Counted from the stretch's first letter, positions 21,736-63,900 are shown. The stretch is DNA of 64,000 nucleotides from Apostichopus japonicus (GCF_037975245.1 NC_092581.1:944501-1008500), one strand, 5' to 3'. The notes: generated by a model not told the origin, from the letters alone. Numbers and translations: made by a program.

Positions 21736-24229
21736 TTTACAATAAATCAAACAAAATACCCAAACAGTACAAAGTTTAAACTAATTTTGGGACATTATCA
21801 TCAATGGATTTATATTTAATTCATTCTTGGTCACTTATGTTGTTTCCTCAAGAAGATGAAACAAGTGTCCTTGGAGGCCGCCCAACTAAACTTCATTGTG
21901 GATTAAAATACAGAGGTCTGGAAGGTAAAGAGGATTCAAAGATGATTTTCATAATTCTTGGCAGGACATTGCCAAGAAAAACGAATGATGTGCCTTGATG
22001 ACCAAATTTCTGATCCCACAACCAAAAAGACCCACGAGAATCATTACATGTCACAGACTCTACAATACTTAGTCAAATCTTTGCTTTTCAATGGATCATT
22101 CAGACACCTCTTAAAGTCACAGATTTCATTTCTTTGAAGATTATGGCAAATTCCAGCTCTGGTCATACTGACTACAAACTCCAAACGTAGCTATAACCTC
22201 ATCCAAATAGAGGGGGCTCTTTAACTTCTGTACAATTCCAAATAAAATTTACATAGACAACTTATTTTCTTCTCTCAAACTTGTGTTGGCTAGAATCACA
22301 AACCATAGAACTATACAACCAATCTTGAAAATATCATCTTTTAAAAACAAGGCAAAGATATTGGCAATGAAGAGCAGAGAGGAGGGGGAGGGGGAGGGGG
22401 GCTGAACGAATAGAAAAAGAAGTCAATTAAATTAAACCACTTCCCTGAGGTTACCTTAATAAATCTACTTTGAGAAACCAAACATATAAGGCAGCTTTTG
22501 GATGAAGACAAAGAATGAAAGAATAATTTTTGCAGCCAAAAAATGAAAAGAGAAAAAAAAAAAAAAACCCAGAGAAAACCAAGCAAAAAGAAAAAAAGCT
22601 TAGATATATCGTTTCCTTCCATTGACCAGTCTTAAACAAAAATCTACTTCTCCCAGCACAGTTATATTCCAATTCTGAAGCAAACCCTGACGGGGAGATG
22701 CTGCTTAGCAACTTCAGAAAGAGCAATGAGATATAAGCCCATTGCTCCACTAACTACTAACTCGAGGCCTGAGAAGGTTGCCATCACTTCTGCAGCATTT
22801 CTCTGCTAGAGTTGCCGGTCAGAGGTAGCAGTACATCACATGGCACCAGATATTAAACCAAGCATCACACTCAGGTGCATGTGTTAATGAGTTCCTGCAG
22901 TGCCTGGGCCTTGTAACAAAATCTTTGAATCTGGCTCCTCTGATGCCAAGAATGAACACAGGTGGTGTCTTTTTGTGCCTAGGACCCCAGTTCCAGGCCG
23001 GTATGCCCTCCTGGATAAGAACCAAACACAGCAGCAGCACCTGACTGGTCTCATAAAGATATCTCGTAACAGTAAAAGTCTGTGACAGCTGTGAGCTGCT
23101 CACAATAGCTAGTACTTCAAGCTGTGTTAAACCCTTTGTGACGTGAAAAATCAACTTTGGGAAGATTCTGAACAACTGTCACCATATACCTGCAAAAACC
23201 ACACCCACGACCAGAGCCCTGGCCAGAAACCGATCATTATAATGTCTGTTACCCATAATGTCTACCTCCATGTAACCTATGAACATGCAGTTGTCATACC
23301 AATCTAGTTATAAAACATTAAGATATGCATTTACCACAGATGCTTCAAGTCCTTGGTAGGCAAAAAATAACGCAGGCATATTGGGAGGACAGAAACAAGG
23401 AGTAGATACAAACCAATCCATTGTTATTGCTCTATGTAACAGAGACGACTGTCAACTTCCCCAAATATCAAGGAAAGTCTCATTCCAATTAGGAGATATC
23501 ACAGATGTAATGTTCCTACACACGCAAGGCTGATGACTTAATCAAGTCTAAATATGACATCAGGACATGCCACTTGTGCTTCAATTTTTTATGACCTTCT
23601 TTATTTACAACAATATATATTTTCCGTACTAGAGATGAGTTTCTCTAACGCTCGGTTTAAAACAATGAACCAATTAACATGACACAACGATGGCCTAGGT
23701 TTTAGTGTCATCGCTTTCAACATTCTGTCTGGAATATATGAAAAGAGACAAAGAACAAGTGACATGGTTCAGATCGTCATGGCAATACGACATCACAGCT
23801 TTACAACATGACAACTCCCAGGTGCAAATTTACAAAAGATGGCATCTCCCAATTAGACACCAATGTTTCTTAGCTGTTTGGTGGACATCATTATTCAACT
23901 CCTAAAAAGAATTGATCATTACATTGATTTGATTAATTTCCGATACTGGTTGATAATTAAGTTGTTACATTAAATAAACCCTATCAAACCCCTGATATAG
24001 CTGATTGTGACAAAAAGAGAAGAGCAGAGTAAAGATTAAAAAAAAGAAAAATGTTAGCAAAAAAACAGTCTAAAAGACTGACAATTTACAAAAATATTAA
24101 ACTGACTTTTCTAGTCATGACATTTGAATCTCATGCACAGACAACAGCAAAACAAAATGTAACACTCTTGCTATAAAGCTAAGCAATATGTTGAGGCCAG
24201 CTGTTGATATGCTACTAGTGTGGCACGAG
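21736..24229. other. Probable 3' UTR of LIM gene plus intergenic
   Basis: No gene seen. Includes a GGGGGA-rich tract (22380-22400), a poly-A run (22554-22567) and AT-rich sequence. The minus-strand LIM gene ends at 24230, so part of this is its 3' UTR. Several reverse AATAAA words exist and I cannot choose among them. Confidence 0.5.
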
Positions 24230-52190
<27,961 letters not shown>

Positions 52191-52196
52191 TTTCAG

Positions 52197-53847
52197 CTGT
52201 GTGTGATGGACAATATATTAGCATTCAGGGGAACTACAGTACAGTATCACAATGCGTGCCATTACCTGCAATATTTGAGCAGATTTAAAAACTGTCTTTA
52301 CCATATACAGAGGTTTTCTGAAAGTCTTTTATAAATTACATGTACTAAATAGTATTACCAAGTACTGTACTAGACAAAGCAAGGTATACAGTATCTTACT
52401 AACCTCCCGACGTAAATTTATGTCTCTTAAAGGATAACAGGAATTACTCTCTCTCTCTCTCTCCGAGCTTTAGTTTATCTTTCAACTTCCTGATATAATC
52501 ACATATATTATGGCTTTATCAGATTCCACCACAATGTTAGATTTTTACTTAACATTACCCACATTTAACTTTGACACTGCATAATACCAGTGAATGTGAT
52601 AAAATTATTCATGCCAGTACCTCAGTTCAACATACACTTTATGTTTCCTTCTTCCACTGTATAGATTATATGATCTTCTTTAAGTACAAAAGCTGAGCCA
52701 ATGCTTTAATGACATCATTAGTACTAAAATACTGACATTCTCCAATGGCCAAGGTGCTCATGAATTATGAAACAGTCTACATAGGTCAACAGTATGTAAT
52801 ATGAAGACTTGATAATCTCATTCCTGTCTCTAATGACCCGATCAATCTTGGAGTTGGACCAATTTTGGAGTGCTTCCTCATTGTAACTGGTGTGTCATGA
52901 AAGCGTACAGATTGGATACTGTAGATGTAGCATGTAGATCGATCCTTACAAGTTACAGGTACAATACTGTAGGCCTATGCAGAGGTTGCTATGAGATGCT
53001 TACCATGCAAGTGACAAGCTTGAAATACCCCCTTAAGTGTTGACATGTACCAATAAGGTCAACACAACTCTGGCTTCTCATCAATAAAATAAAGGAAAAT
53101 AGATTTGAAGCCAGGCAGATTGTCAAAGTTTAGGAAAATTGTTATTTTACTGTTAATTGTTTTAGTTTTTATGATATAACATTTTGAGATGGAACTTCAT
53201 GTTTATTTTGTGCTGGATGCACTCGTTCGATACCGCCATTCGTGAACTATCCTGCGATAAATGCTGATTAACCCCTAATCATAGGCTAGTGGTCTAACTT
53301 TTATATTTCCAACTTAGGCCTATATTATTAGCTTAGGCCTAGCTTAGGCCTATGGGCCTACTTAACTTAGATTTAGACTAGAGGTAGGCCTGGGCCCAAT
53401 CCACAACAAGCTCAAATGATAGTTTCCCAGAGTAACATAGGGCCTACTTCTAACAGAGGGAGGCTGTGGTTGATGATATTGTTTAAAACACAACTTACAG
53501 ACTCTTACTGCGAATCAGACGAGATAAGATTATATCACGGTGGAACGTCTGGAAGGAATAGAATCACAAGTGGATACGTTACGATGGGTAGGGTAACGCT
53601 ACACAAACTTTACGTCACACTCAAAGTTCGTATACTTGAACTTTTCAGGATTCCGGTGTCAGGATCTCTCGTCGCAGGATGTCAAGCAATTGTGTTTGCT
53701 TTAAACTTATATTATAGCTTACAATTACCACGATCTGCTGTCAGTAGCAGCTGATGACCATAAAGTTCTCGTACTCGTTGGCCTAAATAGTAAAGAATGA
53801 GTCAGTCTCGAACGTACGTTTGCATATATGTTCGGCTCAGTACTTAC
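52197..53847 (-). other. LPP-like: Probable 5' UTR intron of LIM gene
   Basis: 1.65 kb between a consensus donor (CCACA|GTAAGT, exon edge 53848) and the acceptor at 52197-52199. Holds a CT microsatellite (52447-52464) and a cluster of TAGGCCTA words (53310-53390). Confidence 0.55.
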
Positions 53848-53926
53848 TGTGGTAAAGTAGATTGTTAAAATGGTGTAGTGACAAACTTGCACGGAATTCG
53901 GCGAATGTCGGCTGGAAACTGGAAAA
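53848..53926 (-). other. LPP-like: Probable non-coding first exon of LIM gene
   Basis: Minus-strand sequence ending CTACTTTACCACA|GTAAGTACTG, a near-perfect donor, with no ATG. It lies directly downstream of an ETS-type site. The transcription start is inferred. Confidence 0.45.
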
Positions 53927-53934
53927 CCGGAAGT
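53927..53934 (-). promoter_or_regulatory. ETS-type ACTTCCGG promoter site
   Basis: CCGGAAGT on the plus strand, ACTTCCGG read toward the LIM gene, about 80 bases before the putative first donor. This is a typical core element of TATA-less promoters. About 220 bases away, in the opposite orientation, is the tRNA-Glu gene. Confidence 0.5.
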
Positions 53935-54156
53935 AATGAATATTAATATTTTCCGGGGGTGTCACACACGAAATCTCTTCCTTACAAAACGTTGATACGA
54001 TCAGTTGGAGCACTTTTAAGGAAAGGAGCAAAAAATTAACTTAATTCAATTATCAAAATCTTTGAAAACATTGCTTTTCAACTTTTCAAACTATATAGCA
54101 AACTAGACTCCGTTTTACTAGAGTATATACAAGATAGTGGACAGGATTGCCAATTC

Positions 54157-54228
54157 TCCCATATGGTCTAGTGGTTAGGATTCGTGGCTTTCACCCACGT
54201 GGCTCGGGTTCGATTCCCGGTATGGGAA
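54157..54228 (+). tRNA. tRNA-Glu: tRNA-Glu (anticodon UUC)
   Basis: 72 bases, no intron. Acceptor stem TCCCATA/TATGGGA closes fully with discriminator A. Anticodon arm CGTGG-CTTTCAC-CCACG gives anticodon TTC. Box A (TGGTCTAGTGGTTAGGA) and box B (GGTTCGATTCC) are canonical, and a TTTT Pol III stop follows at about 54238. Sequence is close to the standard animal tRNA-Glu and the stems look intact, so it is probably functional. Confidence 0.97.
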
Positions 54229-57200
54229 TAATATCTCCTTTTGCACTACCCTGCTTGGTTGTGACAGCTCGTTATACTAAATATAAATATATATGGTATG
54301 ATTTTGTTTATTCGTTAGTTTGTGTAATGAAATTGACAATAAACTGAAAGAAATACAACTCGCTCTATGAAATAGGGGGATCATGGCAGTGTGGAGGGTC
54401 GGGTATGGTCGGGTGGCGGCACACCCTGTTTTCACTTATTTCGTACTTTTAAATTCTATTTCCCCTTAGTCACTAATTCTATTTCCCCTTAGTCAATTCC
54501 ATTTTCTCATTAGGAGTACTGTATTATTTTTCTTTTTAAGTGAAAACGAAACAACGGAAGTCATCCTGACAACCGAGAACAACAAAATTATTAGATACGT
54601 TCCGGCTTCTTGCCTTTAACATTGAACTAGGGAGCGGATAGCAGATAGTAAGTCAAGTCGAAAGAGAAATCAGCAGAGGCGCGACCACCATCTATGGAAT
54701 AGGGGGGCTAAGATGTTATGTCATGCAGGGGAGGGGCGTGCCCTTTTCGTTTGAGAAATTTTGGTAAATTGGAGCTGGGTGTTTGGATGCAAACTAGGGT
54801 GCTTATATTTTTGCAACTTTTGAAACAATGTTGAAGAATTTGGACTGTATAGGTTTTACCGCACATACATGTTACTTAAGTACTGTTCACAAGGATAGTT
54901 TAATATTCCGTCTGCCAGTGTATGTATTTGTGTGGGGGGGGGGGGTGGCTGATCCTCCGACCCACCCCCTTATTTTATTTTGGAGTATACATATGCTTGC
55001 GCCCAGGAAATATCGGTAGTTTAACAGTAATGAACATGATGTGATACAATGGATGAAAATAACGGTACCCTATTATCGCGACTCTGTAGTTGTTTTACGA
55101 TACGTCAACATTTAACCAGATTAGTATGGTCTGCCTGTATAGACCAACAGATCTAACTTCTCCCTTGATTTATATTAGTTCATATTATTTGAGCATAGTA
55201 GACTACCATAGACGTAGAAATCGGTGGGGGATTGGGGGAGGGCATGGGTGAGGGGAAGGTAATGGAAAACTTATATTTAATAACTTGGATCACATAGTGG
55301 GAGATAAACAAAATAAATGCAAGTGATGTTGCTTTGGGGAGGTCTCCTACATATCTGACGTTTGTTAATGTCCTCAAGTTTTAGATCAATGTTTGATGAT
55401 GTTACGGTCTGAGAGGAGTGAAGGGGTGCCCTCAGGACTTTGGCATCACCCCAAACCTGTCCTTGGCGGCAGCTGCTAATGGTGCGGTGTCTATTAGAGG
55501 CGGTACAGTGAAGGGAAGGGGGGGTGGACGGTGACAGCTTGAAAAGAAATATCAGGTTTCTATCACATAAAATCTGTCCCACAAGCTACAAAAAAAAGAA
55601 ACATTTTGCATGGCTATGTCATCAGTGTATTTTGCTATTACATGCAAAAAATTGAGTAGCTCCATATACAACTTCTGTATTTCAAGAATGCCAGATGCTT
55701 TACTATATTGCACAAATTAATCCAAGAATGAGTCAAATGTAGCATTTCGGTTATAAAAACAACATACACGATCAAGAACAACCAATGCGTTGCACCGATG
55801 GTCGTGACCTGTTGTGATATTCATCTTTTGCACACTATAATAATTTCAAAACTGTTTAGCTATAAACTCGGTCAAAGGGTAAGAAAAGTTTTGATCTGCT
55901 CCCTTACATAAAGAAGTCTACTGGGTGCACTAACCCAACGATCACCATTTCAATTTTCCAGTGAGGGCCTGAACGTATAACCTTAACCTGATGAAAACTT
56001 CTACGAGGACCTAGAGCCTACAGTTAGATCAGTTCAATGACAACATTCTTTTGACCATCATTTATAACATGAACATTGCCACATTTACAAAGGATCCCTT
56101 ACAAGTTGACTACTATAGGAGCCATCTTGTGATACAGAATGCTTCTATGGTTTTACTTCACTCACACTCTAGGGTAACCATAACCTGACATGTTCTAACT
56201 TCCTCAAATAATGACACTTTCGAAGAAGACAGCAAACTGACCCTGACTAAACAAAATCCTCTAACATAGAGAACAAAAGCAGCCGACTTACACTAAAATA
56301 AATTTTGTGTAAAGTGCCATCAATCAATCATCTCAACATACCAATTACCACTTGCAAAGCTTCAGGTCAAGATCATGGTTTCTACATGAGCCATTTTGTG
56401 GTGCAGAAACCATTTCTTATTATACCTTTATTTCACAACTCTTGGTTTTTGCTTTAAATATCCACTCTTGTCTCCAATGTACAATGTGGAATAACCCTTA
56501 ACCTATCCAGTCAAACCAAGCAGGAAAGGCAACGTCGTTTCATAAACCAAAAAATATTGCTTTTGTGTAACAAACCCAGTTTTTGGTACACATGATGCAA
56601 TTCTTACACATACCCATTCATCAACTCAATCCAAATAATTTCTCCCTGTCAAAATGTGGGACTTGAGCTATCCCAATCCCAAATGTTATTTTGCAATTCT
56701 TAATGTTAATTTATTTCTGGATTTATCTGGCTACTTAATCTAGCATTTGTGATTTGTGGGGCAAAAAATGTTCTTACCACTGCAAACTAAGCCTTGGCAA
56801 CAATCATAACACTGATAGAGACCAAAATTGTCCACAACTAGAAGAGATAACACAAAATATACAATAAAGATTGATAGACTATATTTTCTATTAAGGGACT
56901 ATTCTGGTCTCTCTTGATATGTATATATAGATTTGTTACTTCTACAGATGCCATGCGTTGTGCTTTGTAAATCATAAACATTGCCATGGAAACATTAGAA
57001 ATATTAGTTATCAAAGCAATAATGGCAATGAGGCAGAATAGTACAGAAAAAATTCGAACTTTTTTGATGTCTTTAATTTTAGTATATTATGAATATGAGA
57101 ATGCATTATTAATTATCCCATAGTTGCCCCATAGATCGACCTGGACCCTGGGACTGTAGCCCTCCTGCCCACCCTGAGTATTGACTGCGGTAGTGACAAG

Positions 57201-57842
57201 TACCAGTGAGAAAGAGCTGCTGATAATTGCTTCACCACATGGTATTCAAATACAACCTGCACTGGTAGCATTTCTGATGCATTTGCCAATCTGTAACATA
57301 TCAAAGTTAATGATTTGCCTACAGGCATCCTTCAGTAACTATGATTACCTTGAAACCAGTGCTGTTGTTGAGTGGATATATGTGGTGGCAATAGAAACAA
57401 TGAAAAAGCATTTCATCTGATTGGCCATAGTTTTAAGCCCTTGTCGTTTAAAATAAAGTGAGGTTTTTTCATCAATTCCGCAGTGGGTCTTCATAATGGT
57501 CTTCCATAGGAAATCCAAAACATGTCAGAATCATAAGCTTGGAGAGCCACTCCACCTGAAGTGTAACTTAAAATGCAATTTAGCTGGAACTACAAGTGAT
57601 TATTAAGCATCATAGAGTGACTGACTTCCAGGGCCGATATATATATTTAAATATACAAGTTACATGTGATAACCTGGTGTTGTTCTTGTGACCATTTCGG
57701 CAAATGAGATTTTACAGAGCTGGAATCATACACCATGTTGAAATAACTGCCACTGCATCATTCATGAGGCATGTTGCACTGCTGTATTATAGTTACGTGT
57801 TATAACAAAAATAGTTCATGAATATTCATGATCTATTCAACT
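54229..57842. other. Intergenic between tRNA-Glu and EXOC8
   Basis: Contains a second copy of the G/C-tract repeat (about 54730-55015). Near 56.1-56.4 kb there are two loosely similar GAGCCAT-TTGTG words. No gene seen. The part near 57.8 kb is EXOC8 3' UTR. Confidence 0.6.
54730..55015 (+). repeat. Dispersed G/C-tract repeat, copy 2
   Basis: Partner of 26155-26480: shared GAAACAATGTTGA, GACTGTATAGGTT, ACATACATGTTAC, ATATTCCGTCTGCCAGTG, then a G tract, CCACCCCC and GCGCCCAGGA-like words. Confidence 0.7.
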
Positions 57843-57938
57843 CTAAATGAGAACCCCTGCGCTCTGGATTTTCCGAGTAATGGCTTTGTTCTTGGCTCTG
57901 ATGTCTTTCAAATGGTGAACTTTCTTCCCGGAAACATT
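57843..57938 (-). CDS. EXOC8: EXOC8 last exon (stop)
   Basis: Acceptor TTCTCTTAG. Encodes NVSGKKVHHLKDIRAKNKAI then TRKIQSAGVLI and TAG (57845-57843). Aligns in position with the GKPAKQLQDLRNA tail of the vertebrate protein. The longer open frame here is a different frame. Confidence 0.85.
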   Translation of the reverse strand, partial: NVSGKKVHHLKDIRAKNKAITRKIQSAGVLI

Positions 57939-60900
57939 CTAAGAGAAGAACAAGAAGAAGATTTGGAAGCAAATGGTTTACAACATGTTTCTTTTCTTTT
58001 GGTTTTGCTGCAAAGTATGACCAAGAACAAACACAGATAGTTCTTTCTAAATATAATAACAGAGTAATCATTCAATTGATTCAATATGAATCAACACCAG
58101 TTGTAAAGTGCAGTATGAAAAAAGGAGCATGGCTAATGTGTTACCAAAGTTTCTGCAAGACTGCCCATACTCAAGTTATGTCACCATGAAAACTGGTGAT
58201 ATCAACATTACCACAACTTGACTATGTAGGAACCATGCAAACAGACATTCCAAAATGACTAAATTATTGTTTTGAATGAAGTTTTTATTTTAATGTCTTC
58301 TGTGGCCATTTTGGGCAGCTATTGCAATTTGTGGTTTATTAAACATAGTGTCCCTTTAAAAAGACGCACCCCAGATTCTGTTTATCAGTGTAAAGGCTAA
58401 CTAACTGTTATATAATTTATATGTCTACCATTGAAACGGATGAGTTTTTTAAAATTCTTGTCTAACAACACTTTCAGACGACCGACAACCACTCTAACCA
58501 TCAGAATTTCTATCGCTATCATTCATGTGAACGAAACATGGATATTTTTTATTATAAATAAATTATTATTAAATATATTAATATTTTGAATTTTATAAAA
58601 TAATGAGGATAAGGAATGAAACCAACCTGGATTTTCGATTCAACTAACGGTAAGAACTCTTGAAATATGTAGTCAATGTTGTTCATTACATTGGCTCGCC
58701 CGTCTTCAAATCTATCGGATTTAGCAGCTAGAGACATCAGGTCAACGTGATTCTCTACGACTTCAGATATCACGCTGATGATGTCCGGATGAAGCTGGAA
58801 TAAAAGACAGAACACAAACAAAGAGAACTAGCTCATGATCTGTAAGAGCAGAAACTAACTCCACTGAGCAGTTCCATCTCATTTCTACATTGACAGAGTA
58901 CAGGACTGCCAACAGCTGGAGCAAATCAATGTTTCAACAGCTGTTTTGAATTTAATCTGCAGTCTTATTTGACCTACAGAGCATTCCTTCAAATGTCATT
59001 GTAATTGATCAAGCTATTGATACCCTCTCAGGAGGGGAGAGCGTTTTGTCATAAATCATAGTATTATGTACATCTCTTGAAACAGGTGTGTTACTTACTG
59101 TTATGAAGAGTTTAATAACAGATTTGAGGGGACTTTTACCTCTGGTATATACAGTTTGAGTGCCTCCCTCAGGAATGATAGCACCACTTTAACGAAAGCC
59201 ACTGTACTGGTAGCAACCTTCACAAAGCATTGATCTAGAAGAGATATTTGAAAAGAAATAATTTTGTGGGAAAACCAATGAGGAATTATTCACAAACTGC
59301 TTTATGTACAAAAACACCTCTTCACATAAAGTTATAATAATGTTATTCAGAGTTAGTCAAATTTATTGAATATAACTAGACCTTAATCTATGCATCCTTT
59401 TCCATCAGTTTTTTTTCAAATTATTATTAAATTTTCCAAAGTTTTGGTTCAAACTGAATCTCAAAAAAGGGCACATATGAATTGAATGAAAATGTCATCA
59501 AGATGCTTATATTATATTAATATTTTTACTTGTCAGAAACAAAACAAAATATCCACCACTGAACAATTCTGTTAGCAGTTAATTGATTAACAATTAAGAC
59601 ACAATTTTCAGACACAAAACTCGTTTTTGATAAGAGAAACAAAGAAAAGAAAAGTAAGAAGAAACAAAGAATAAAAAACAATAGAAAGAAAGCAACATGA
59701 CACTCTTCTTATCTTACCATAGACAAGTTGCTGGAAATTTTCATACCCAACTTTCTGCATCTCTCCGATTAATGTATTAGCAGCGTTGGGATTCTTCAAG
59801 TTCATCGGGTACCACTTTTCTTCCTGATGAGGGAAAAAAATGAATGAATTTTCAAACTGATTTTCCAAGGATTTGTTACGATCTTCCATAAAGCTGATTT
59901 TCATTACCAAATGGAATGTGCAAGGGTAGTGAAAGTCCAATCGTTTTTGTTGATACATTCTGTTTATAGATCGAAAGAACTGCTTGAAATGGGCATAACC
60001 CTGTAATGACCGAATTTATCCCACTATGGACATTGGTAGGGATCGTTGGTCAAATTATTAATTTAAGATGATATGCGCAGCGAGGTTCCTATGTAATGCC
60101 ATGTGTGCCTTATTTCTGCTTTGTGTAGCCTCTTTCCCATTGAGCAATTGGCTAGTAGCATCATCTTGTCACGACACCCAATTAATATGACTATGCACGT
60201 GCATTTTGCCTGATAAAAGATATTGTATTTGTAGAAATACATAGCTGCTTAGCATTGTCTGCTTCAAATAAGGAACTAATGCTTTATCCAGAAAGCTCAC
60301 CATGTCTAAATACCCGGAGGGGTTTGCCAACTGTTTATTTTTTGCCAAAACCTTCACCTCTGATACCCCCTCTCAAACTTATGGCATCATAAGGCTGTCC
60401 TCCAACCCCTCCCACACCAAACACCCATCTTGTGTTACCCAACAAGCCAGAGAACTGACCATGTTTCTATGTCTGGAGGCTTCTATTAACTGTTCTTTGT
60501 TATATTGTAGGACGTCCTGCATCCCCTTTAACATAAGACTATTGAGGACAAAGGTTAGATCGAGACCAATCACAGAGAGGCTGGAGCAGTGAGTCCTTGC
60601 GATGGTGACACAGTCAGCGACAGCTCCGATGTTAGACTGCTTGGCTAGTGCTTGGCGGGAAAACTGGTTAACAAACCCCTTCAGCTCTGCCTTGGTCCAG
60701 ACTACAAAAGCTGTTGATGAGGCAATCATGAAGTCAACAATTTAGCCTCCAGAAATCAGAAACCTTTTCTAAATTTCCAAGCTTAGAATTTCTCTCGGTT
60801 GTACATTGGAATGTGTTAGGTGGTGGATTATAGGAACTGTAACATCAACATACCTAATATTAACAATTGAGAAAAAAGAACCAAAAAACTCTGCATCTAG

Positions 60901-63900
60901 ATATAAACTTTGGATACTACCAAAATGCAACGATGCTTAATATTACATTTCTGAGAATATGCCACAAATGAAAGGCAGGAATCGCTCACTCTAATACAAA
61001 GAAAAAGCTGCCGGGTAAAATGAAACTGCCTTCATGGCATAAAATACAAAAAATAATTAGATTACTAAAATGAGTTATGACATAAACTCATAAACCACCC
61101 TTCTGAATGTTTCATTAAAGCTGCCAAATAACTTTAATTGCACACCTTTCATTTACTATTGTAATCTACAAAACCATAACTCACAAGATGTAGAACCTTT
61201 ACTTTGTAAGAGTATCCTACTGATGCAAAACCAGCTGGCCTCATCCATCTACACACACACTAAAATTGCAGTTGGCCATGACATTATCATAAGTTTTGGT
61301 TTCTGATATATGAGCAATATTCATATTTAATATAATTTATGGAATTAGAATAAATGAAATCTTCAAGTAATGGCTATCTACATGACACCAACCACTGTGA
61401 TGACTATGTATGTTAAAAATATAACTTTGTGTGAAGTGAAACCACACACACACATAAACAAACGAGGAACAAATATAATAAATCCCCCAAAAAACATGAC
61501 ATTACTTTGAAATATTACAATTTCTTACCCGAGAAACACCCCTGCTGTTCATTAAATGTAAATTTGAACTCCTTGCCGGTTTCAATGATATGATTAAAGA
61601 AAAGACGACATAGCTTGGTGACATATAGATGAGCAGCGCCCTCTATTTTGAGATATCTCAATGACTGTTTGATAGCTGTGCTTCTGTTTTTGAGATAAAG
61701 ATCACAAGCCTGCAATTTCAGAGAGAAAGAAAGACAAAAAATAAAATAAGGATTTTCTCGGAAGCTGAGTAGGAGTAATATCTTCGTGGATTTAACGAAG
61801 CTTCGAATGACAATATGAATTACCTAGTGGACAGAAGGAGAATAGATTTTAGACTTCTACTGAAGTTAGGACTTTCATCACAGTTAGTTTGAGGTATCTC
61901 AATCATCATTTCACAGATGTATTTCTGTTTTTGAGATAAACATAACAAGCCTGCAAGGTCAGAAACTAAGGCAAAATAATACACTAGCAGGGAAGCAAAG
62001 CAGGGGCAATATTTCCATGGCTTAAATACAACTTCTAGTGAGAATATAAACATCTAGTGAATATAAGGGAGTTAGATTTTAGATTGTGTGGATTAAGGGT
62101 TTACATCATGGTGTTAGCTATGAGGTATTATACAGGCATCATTGGTTATAGCTGTAGGACTGTCATATAGATTATGGTGTCAGCTTTGCTATCTGATAGG
62201 GAACAAATCGTATCAATTGTTGAGTCTAATAAATGCATGATTAGTTTCAGATGTGGTGTAAGCATTAGAGCCTCATGATTGTACCTATAACACAAGGTGC
62301 AGCAGTCTAATCATCTTAGCCTGTGGGTATCAGCAGCAGCATAATATATGGCAACAGCAGTGGGATTTTATATGGAACATATGGTATCAGCGGTGGGATT
62401 TCATAAATGGTTCCGTGGCATCAGTTTCAGGTTGGGTAAATGTTGTGAAGATAACTGCATGTCATCAATAAATAACAATGCATTCATTGTTGTGTTTATT
62501 GATTTAATTTCATGATTTAATGCCCTGACATGTTCGTGCTTTGCAGGCGACCTTATTGTTCGTAATGATGTGGTTTAATACGAATAACTTACTAGTGTGC
62601 TTCTTCCAAGTCTTATGAGTTGTGTGACTGCTCTTCTTGTAACCTGTGGACCACCTCGTAGAGACTTCTCAGGAGAACCTTGCAGCTCTCTCGTTAAAAC
62701 ATCTGTTAATTGTTTAACCCTGTTATCTACCCTGGATCTGTGGGAAAAAGAGACATAGAAACTGGAACGTTTTTGTTGATGTTTGAACAAGTGTGATTGC
62801 TTCTTTTCTTTTTGATTGGGGTGGGGTTGGGTAGGGTGGGGGTGGGGCAGATGACCCCTCACACCACTGCAAGCCATGATGGGGGGAGTTGTCACTGTGA
62901 TTCTTGAAACAATCGTAACCACTAAAGCTAACCTTCTTGCACCTTTCTCACATCTTTCAACTCTTATTGTCAACAAAAGTGGACTTACTTGACTTCTTTC
63001 AGGGGTGGAGTCATCGGAATTTGTTCCAAATATCGAGTAGCTGTAGGTCAAACATTGAGACAGCCAAGCAATGTTAGCTGCTACAAAATTATAAAATATT
63101 CAAAGATGGTAGCTATTGAATTGACATGTACACAAGCTGCCCCTACTTGCCTTAATCATTTTCAGGACCAGTCTTGGTGGTTTTATAACCATCAAGTTTG
63201 CTTTCTGAGTACCAACACCAATATGTCCATAAAAGTCAACTCCTTAGAGTAGGATGAAAAGTCTCTACTTTTGAAACTGTTAAAGGATGAAGCAATGCTT
63301 GGCAGATGCAGATCATTCGTCTCATCCACGAAACCAGTGTGTTTATTAGGTCATGATAAATAAAAAAATCCAACATCTTCAGATTCAGCATTTGCTAAAG
63401 TCCATCGCTACTACAGAAAACAAACATCGTAATAAATAATTTATAATTTATAGAAGTAAGAGAATTATGCTTTGTACAAATTTAATCATTTTGAAATGAT
63501 CATCATTTCCTCCTGCTTCAGAACATAATGGAATCACTTTAAACGTAAACAGCCATTAAGTTAAAATGAAACATACAAAACCATCAATTCAACAGTAAGA
63601 ATATTCGGTGTACTCTATTCCTTTGTCACGTCAAAAAAAACAATGCACTACAAAATATTGTCTCTCTTCACTATTTAACACAAGTTTCTATGACAACAAA
63701 TATATCTAAATAGCTATGTTAGGTTTGTTGTACCTTTCAGAACCATATCTGCTGCTTCTTCAAAGTTCCTCTGTGCTATGGACATATCTAGATCCTCTGG
63801 TAGTTCCTCCAGCCACTCGGCATTCTGTAAAGTCGTTTCATATATGTGAGCTGCAAATGGATTGTTTTCATCAAAAGCTGTGAGAGAACGTACCACAGAG

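Noticed and set aside
53416-53754. 112-codon plus-strand frame
   Set aside because: No recognisable domain. It lies antisense to the probable LIM 5' UTR intron.
54157-54228. tRNA-derived SINE head
   Set aside because: All stems pair, the sequence is close to canonical tRNA-Glu, and a Pol III stop follows immediately with no SINE body.
62575-63051. 158-codon minus-strand frame as one EXOC8 exon
   Set aside because: Only 62593-62737 of it is EXOC8-like. The region upstream to 62988 is intron, and the micro-exon at 62989-63040 is read in a different frame.
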